Source: Paenibacillus plantiphilus (GTDB taxonomy: Bacteria; Bacillota; Bacilli; Paenibacillales; Paenibacillaceae). Taken from it: a DNA stretch of 64,000 nucleotides. The position numbers and the translations under genes are program-made. Numbering within the stretch: position 1 is the first letter of the stretch; each line of letters starts with the position of its first letter. Below, piece after piece: positions 61,958 to 64,000 of the stretch. The notes beneath the pieces were generated by a model. That model was not told the origin of the DNA. It was given only the letters and a program-made list of their open reading frames with translations, and made no database searches. Location of the stretch: contig NZ_CAKMMF010000015.1 of NCBI RefSeq assembly GCF_927798095.1, positions 62,001-126,000 on the forward strand. The letters are read 5' to 3'.

Positions 61958-63265
61958 TCAATGCAGCAAAATCGGAGTTATTGCAATGCTGGAGGGAAAG
62001 CTTCCTGTAGGAAGGATCGCAATCGGCAGCTGGCTCTGCACATCGATAACAGCAATATAACCAAATGTGAGCATCGTTACATATACCTTCGACCCGTCTG
62101 CTGTAACAGCAAGATCGGTGGCATTACTGCCCTCAGGCAGATCAATCGTCGTCAGAATCTCATTGCGGGAGAGATTAAGAACCATGATTTCATCACTGCC
62201 CCGATTCGCCATATACGCGAGTGCTCCGTCTGGTGTGATGACGATATTTTGCGGGTCACTGCCGCTGTCCAGCTTGATCGATGCGCATATTCTGCAGGTT
62301 TTTGCTGTAATAACATATACCTTGTTGTGATGATTATCCCCGACATAGAGGAACTGGCCGTCAGGTGTAATTGCCAGGCAGGAGGGCTTGCTCCCCTTAG
62401 GCAAATGGATGGTGGCGATGATCGAATCCGTTGATGTATCCAATACGATGACAGCTCCTGCATTCATACAGCAGCAATAGGCCAGCAAACCATCAGGAGC
62501 TACTGCAAGCGAGGAAGGATCGCTATTATGGGGAAGCGGGATTGTGCGGATGATAGATTGTGAGCTTGTATCTATAATCGTGATGGAATCTTCCACCAAA
62601 GTCGTCACATAAGCTTTATTCGATAATGGCAACGTTTTAATTGCAAAAGGAATGGTTGAGGATGGGAAGACGATTATTGCATCCACAGTATGGTTTGTCG
62701 TATCGATAATTCTGACCGTTTGGTCTCCGTGGCAAGTGACATATATTTTAGTGCCATCGGGTGAAGCATCAAGAAGACGGGGACTGCTTCCAAGCGGGAG
62801 CTTAATAGTAGCAACTCTCGTATTCGTCGAAGTCTGGATGACCGTTATCGTATGCTGCGTATGATTGACGGCATAAGCGAGCAGAAGCTCCTCCAATCTG
62901 GCAGGCATGGCTGGAAGTGTGCGCTGCCTGGCAATCGCATCGTTGTCATTAAGCTCCGCCATCGTTACAACAACATCGCCTGCACCTAAGCCATTCGTCA
63001 CGACTCGCACACCGTACACATCGAGAGCAGCAACAGAATATTTACCCGTAAATACGGATTCCGACTGTCCCATAGGCTGCAAATGGATCAGATAGCTGCT
63101 GGTAATCGCAACACTGCTGTAGCCTGCACCTTCTCCGGCATTCACCGTATACACTTGTATGCCGATGAGGGCCCGCTGCCTTCCAGTATTCATAGCGGTT
63201 ATTGAAAGTTTGACCGTTCGTGAAGGCCCCCCATTGATAAGCAGCCCTGTGTCCAATACCGGCAT
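61958..63265 (-). CDS. YVTN/YncE-type beta-propeller with unique N-terminal domain
   Basis: The 435-residue product has an N-terminal beta-domain (about 1-115, starting MPVLDTGLLINGG) without a signal peptide. About seven propeller repeats of the 40-residue YVTN type follow (for example SPDGTKIYVTCHGDQTVRII, APDGLLAYCCCMNAGAVIVL, TPDGQFLYVGDNHHNKVYVI). Propellers of this family bind proteins or ligands and some are surface layers. GGGGTGGAAG precedes the ATG. With no export signal, a spore-coat or exosporium location is possible but not shown. Confidence 0.88.
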   Translation of the reverse strand: MPVLDTGLLINGGPSRTVKLSITAMNTGRQRALIGIQVYTVNAGEGAGYSSVAITSSYLIHLQPMGQSESVFTGKYSVAALDVYGVRVVTNGLGAGDVVVTMAELNDNDAIARQRTLPAMPARLEELLLAYAVNHTQHTITVIQTSTNTRVATIKLPLGSSPRLLDASPDGTKIYVTCHGDQTVRIIDTTNHTVDAIIVFPSSTIPFAIKTLPLSNKAYVTTLVEDSITIIDTSSQSIIRTIPLPHNSDPSSLAVAPDGLLAYCCCMNAGAVIVLDTSTDSIIATIHLPKGSKPSCLAITPDGQFLYVGDNHHNKVYVITAKTCRICASIKLDSGSDPQNIVITPDGALAYMANRGSDEIMVLNLSRNEILTTIDLPEGSNATDLAVTADGSKVYVTMLTFGYIAVIDVQSQLPIAILPTGSFPSSIAITPILLH

Positions 63266-63372
63266 AATACACTTCCACCCCCTGCTCTACTCTTCCATTC
63301 CATATGGTATGAGATGGTAGAGAGAATGGCGCGTGGCAATATCCTAGTACAAACAAGTAGATTCCATGAGCT

Positions 63373-63501
63373 TCAAAGTAATTGAAAGGAACATCGGGCA
63401 ACTGTGCTGGGGAATGCGCTGGGAATGCGTCGAGGAATGTTCTTACGATCGCTGTTGTTCCCGGAATTCTTGGGCGAGCGCTGACGCTTCTCCAGAATCA
63501 T
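63373..63501 (-). CDS. Short basic ORF with good ribosome site (uncertain)
   Basis: A 42-codon frame starts at the ATG at 63501 after AGGAGCAAGGGGA and encodes a basic peptide (MILEKRQRSPKNSGNNSDRK at the start). It fills the 63266-63607 gap upstream of the propeller gene. There is no homology that I recognise; it could be a small protein, a leader or chance. The rest of the gap shows nothing else. Confidence 0.3.
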   Translation of the reverse strand: MILEKRQRSPKNSGNNSDRKNIPRRIPSAFPSTVARCSFQLL

Positions 63502-63607
63502 TCCCCTTGCTCCTCTCTGTTGTTTTTTATCAGCCGAGCATCTAAATTTGTTATATACTTACTCATATATTTAAATTATGGAATATGTTAAGAAAGGGGT
63601 ATTGGTG

Positions 63608-63784
63608 GTGGACCGATGGATTTTTGTTAGAGTTATCGGATTTGGTGCATTGACCTATTTTCTTCTTAGATTTACTGTAGATGAGCATTTTAATCTATAC
63701 GACGTATTGCCAGTCGCCATATTGGTTGGAATTATAATAAATGAATTACTCATTAGAAAGCGGAAAAACCGCTCGTCACCGTAA
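63608..63784 (+). CDS. Small two-span membrane protein
   Basis: The frame is open from the ATG at 63578, but AAAGGGG lies 8 nt before the GTG at 63608, the likely start (VDRWIFVRVIGFG). The product of about 58 residues has two hydrophobic stretches (VRVIGFGALTYFLLRFTV, VLPVAILVGIIINELLI) and a basic tail (RKRKNRSSP). Function unknown. Confidence 0.65.
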   Translation: MDRWIFVRVIGFGALTYFLLRFTVDEHFNLYDVLPVAILVGIIINELLIRKRKNRSSP

Positions 63785-63850
63785 AGACAGCGTACGAAAA
63801 TGCCCCCTCTGCGGACTTTCTCCGCCCTGTTTAGCCGCCATGCGAGGCAC

Positions 63851-63887
63851 AAAAAACAACCGTCAAGGGAGCTTCCCTTGACGGTTG
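63851..63887 (-). terminator. Terminator of the gene entering from the right
   Basis: CAACCGTCAAGGGA and TCCCTTGACGGTTG form a perfect 14-bp stem with a 3-nt loop, followed on the minus strand by TTTTTT. The stop codon of the gene lies inside the stem. Confidence 0.88.
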
Positions 63888-64000
63888 CTATTTGCCAGCC
63901 AGCCTTTCAATTCATAGCCCGCTTGCTCTGGCATATGCCTGACATTGAACGTAGCATTGCTGCGGCCTGAGGCCAGAGCAACTGAGATCGTCGTCAGATT
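63863..64000 (-). CDS. C-terminal end of an unknown protein, partial
   Basis: The last 45 codons of a frame that enters from the right edge (ending YELKGWLANSNRQGKLP). It reads as beta-rich (TTISVALASGRSNATFNVRH). The TGA stop is within the terminator stem. The only frame open across the interval is this one. Function cannot be assigned. Confidence 0.6.
   Translation of the reverse strand, partial: NLTTISVALASGRSNATFNVRHMPEQAGYELKGWLANSNRQGKLP

Overview
The window looks like a chromosomal stretch of an endospore-forming, low-GC Gram-positive of the Paenibacillus type. It holds two complete spore germinant-receptor operons (A-C-B at 8.3-12.1 kb and A-B-C plus a small two-helix subunit at 44.0-48.2 kb) and a YhcN/YlaJ-type spore lipoprotein. 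It also has Firmicute-style purine-rich ribosome sites, strong rho-independent terminators and a ydaO-type (c-di-AMP) riboswitch. I see no phage, transposase, CRISPR array, rRNA or tRNA. The assignment rests on gene content, not on a search.

Layout. 0-1.6 kb: 5' part of a secreted subtilisin-like protease with a fibronectin III domain, cut by the window edge. 1.8-4.2 kb: ilvD overlapped by a GntR/FCD regulator. 4.3-5.5 kb: an ArsR repressor divergent from a cysteine-cluster protein, with operator-like repeats between them. 5.6-8.1 kb: an unknown gene, a YdjC-deacetylase remnant and a lipoprotein phosphodiesterase. 8.3-12.1 kb: first ger operon. 12.2-17.1 kb: acetyltransferases, a CPBP protease, an oxalate-decarboxylase bicupin and a MocR regulator. 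17.2-22.4 kb: a four-gene type III polyketide cluster (synthase, methyltransferase, FAD enzyme, MMPL exporter). 22.9-28.4 kb: a beta-rich possible spore-surface protein, a glycosyltransferase, an MFS pump with its MarR, a squalene/phytoene synthase-like gene and an acetyltransferase. 28.5-37.1 kb: a starch locus (GH13 lipoprotein, LacI regulator and a giant multimodular GH119-type amylase with three CBM25 and six FnIII domains). 37.3-44.0 kb: a His-rich lipoprotein, a deacetylase, a YhcN lipoprotein, carbonic anhydrase behind a c-di-AMP riboswitch, a cation/proton antiporter with a structured leader, a HesB-like protein and an orphan ParB-like protein. 44.0-49.7 kb: second ger operon, a 113-bp tandem repeat array and a glycosyltransferase. 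49.9-51.8 kb: a short Crp-family regulator and hmp. 51.8-60.6 kb: a two-protein NRPS. 60.9-63.3 kb: a lipoprotein and a YVTN beta-propeller. 63.6-64.0 kb: a small membrane protein and the end of another gene.

Most notable points. (1) The NRPS pair reads as [half C]-A(Phe)-T-C followed by [half C]-A(Cys-like, with a methyltransferase inserted between motifs A2 and A3)-T-E-like, with no thioesterase or reductase. This predicts a small methylated Phe-Cys product with an unknown release route. (2) A c-di-AMP riboswitch with its own promoter and a readable terminator/antiterminator lies directly upstream of a beta-carbonic anhydrase gene rather than a potassium or wall gene. (3) hmp has a perfect TGTGA-N6-TCACA box centred near -41.5, beside a Crp-family gene whose recognition helix resembles that of CRP. 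(4) Two intergenic repeats are undescribed to my knowledge: the 113-bp double-hairpin array and a CTATCCCC-ended inverted-repeat element seen in two forms.
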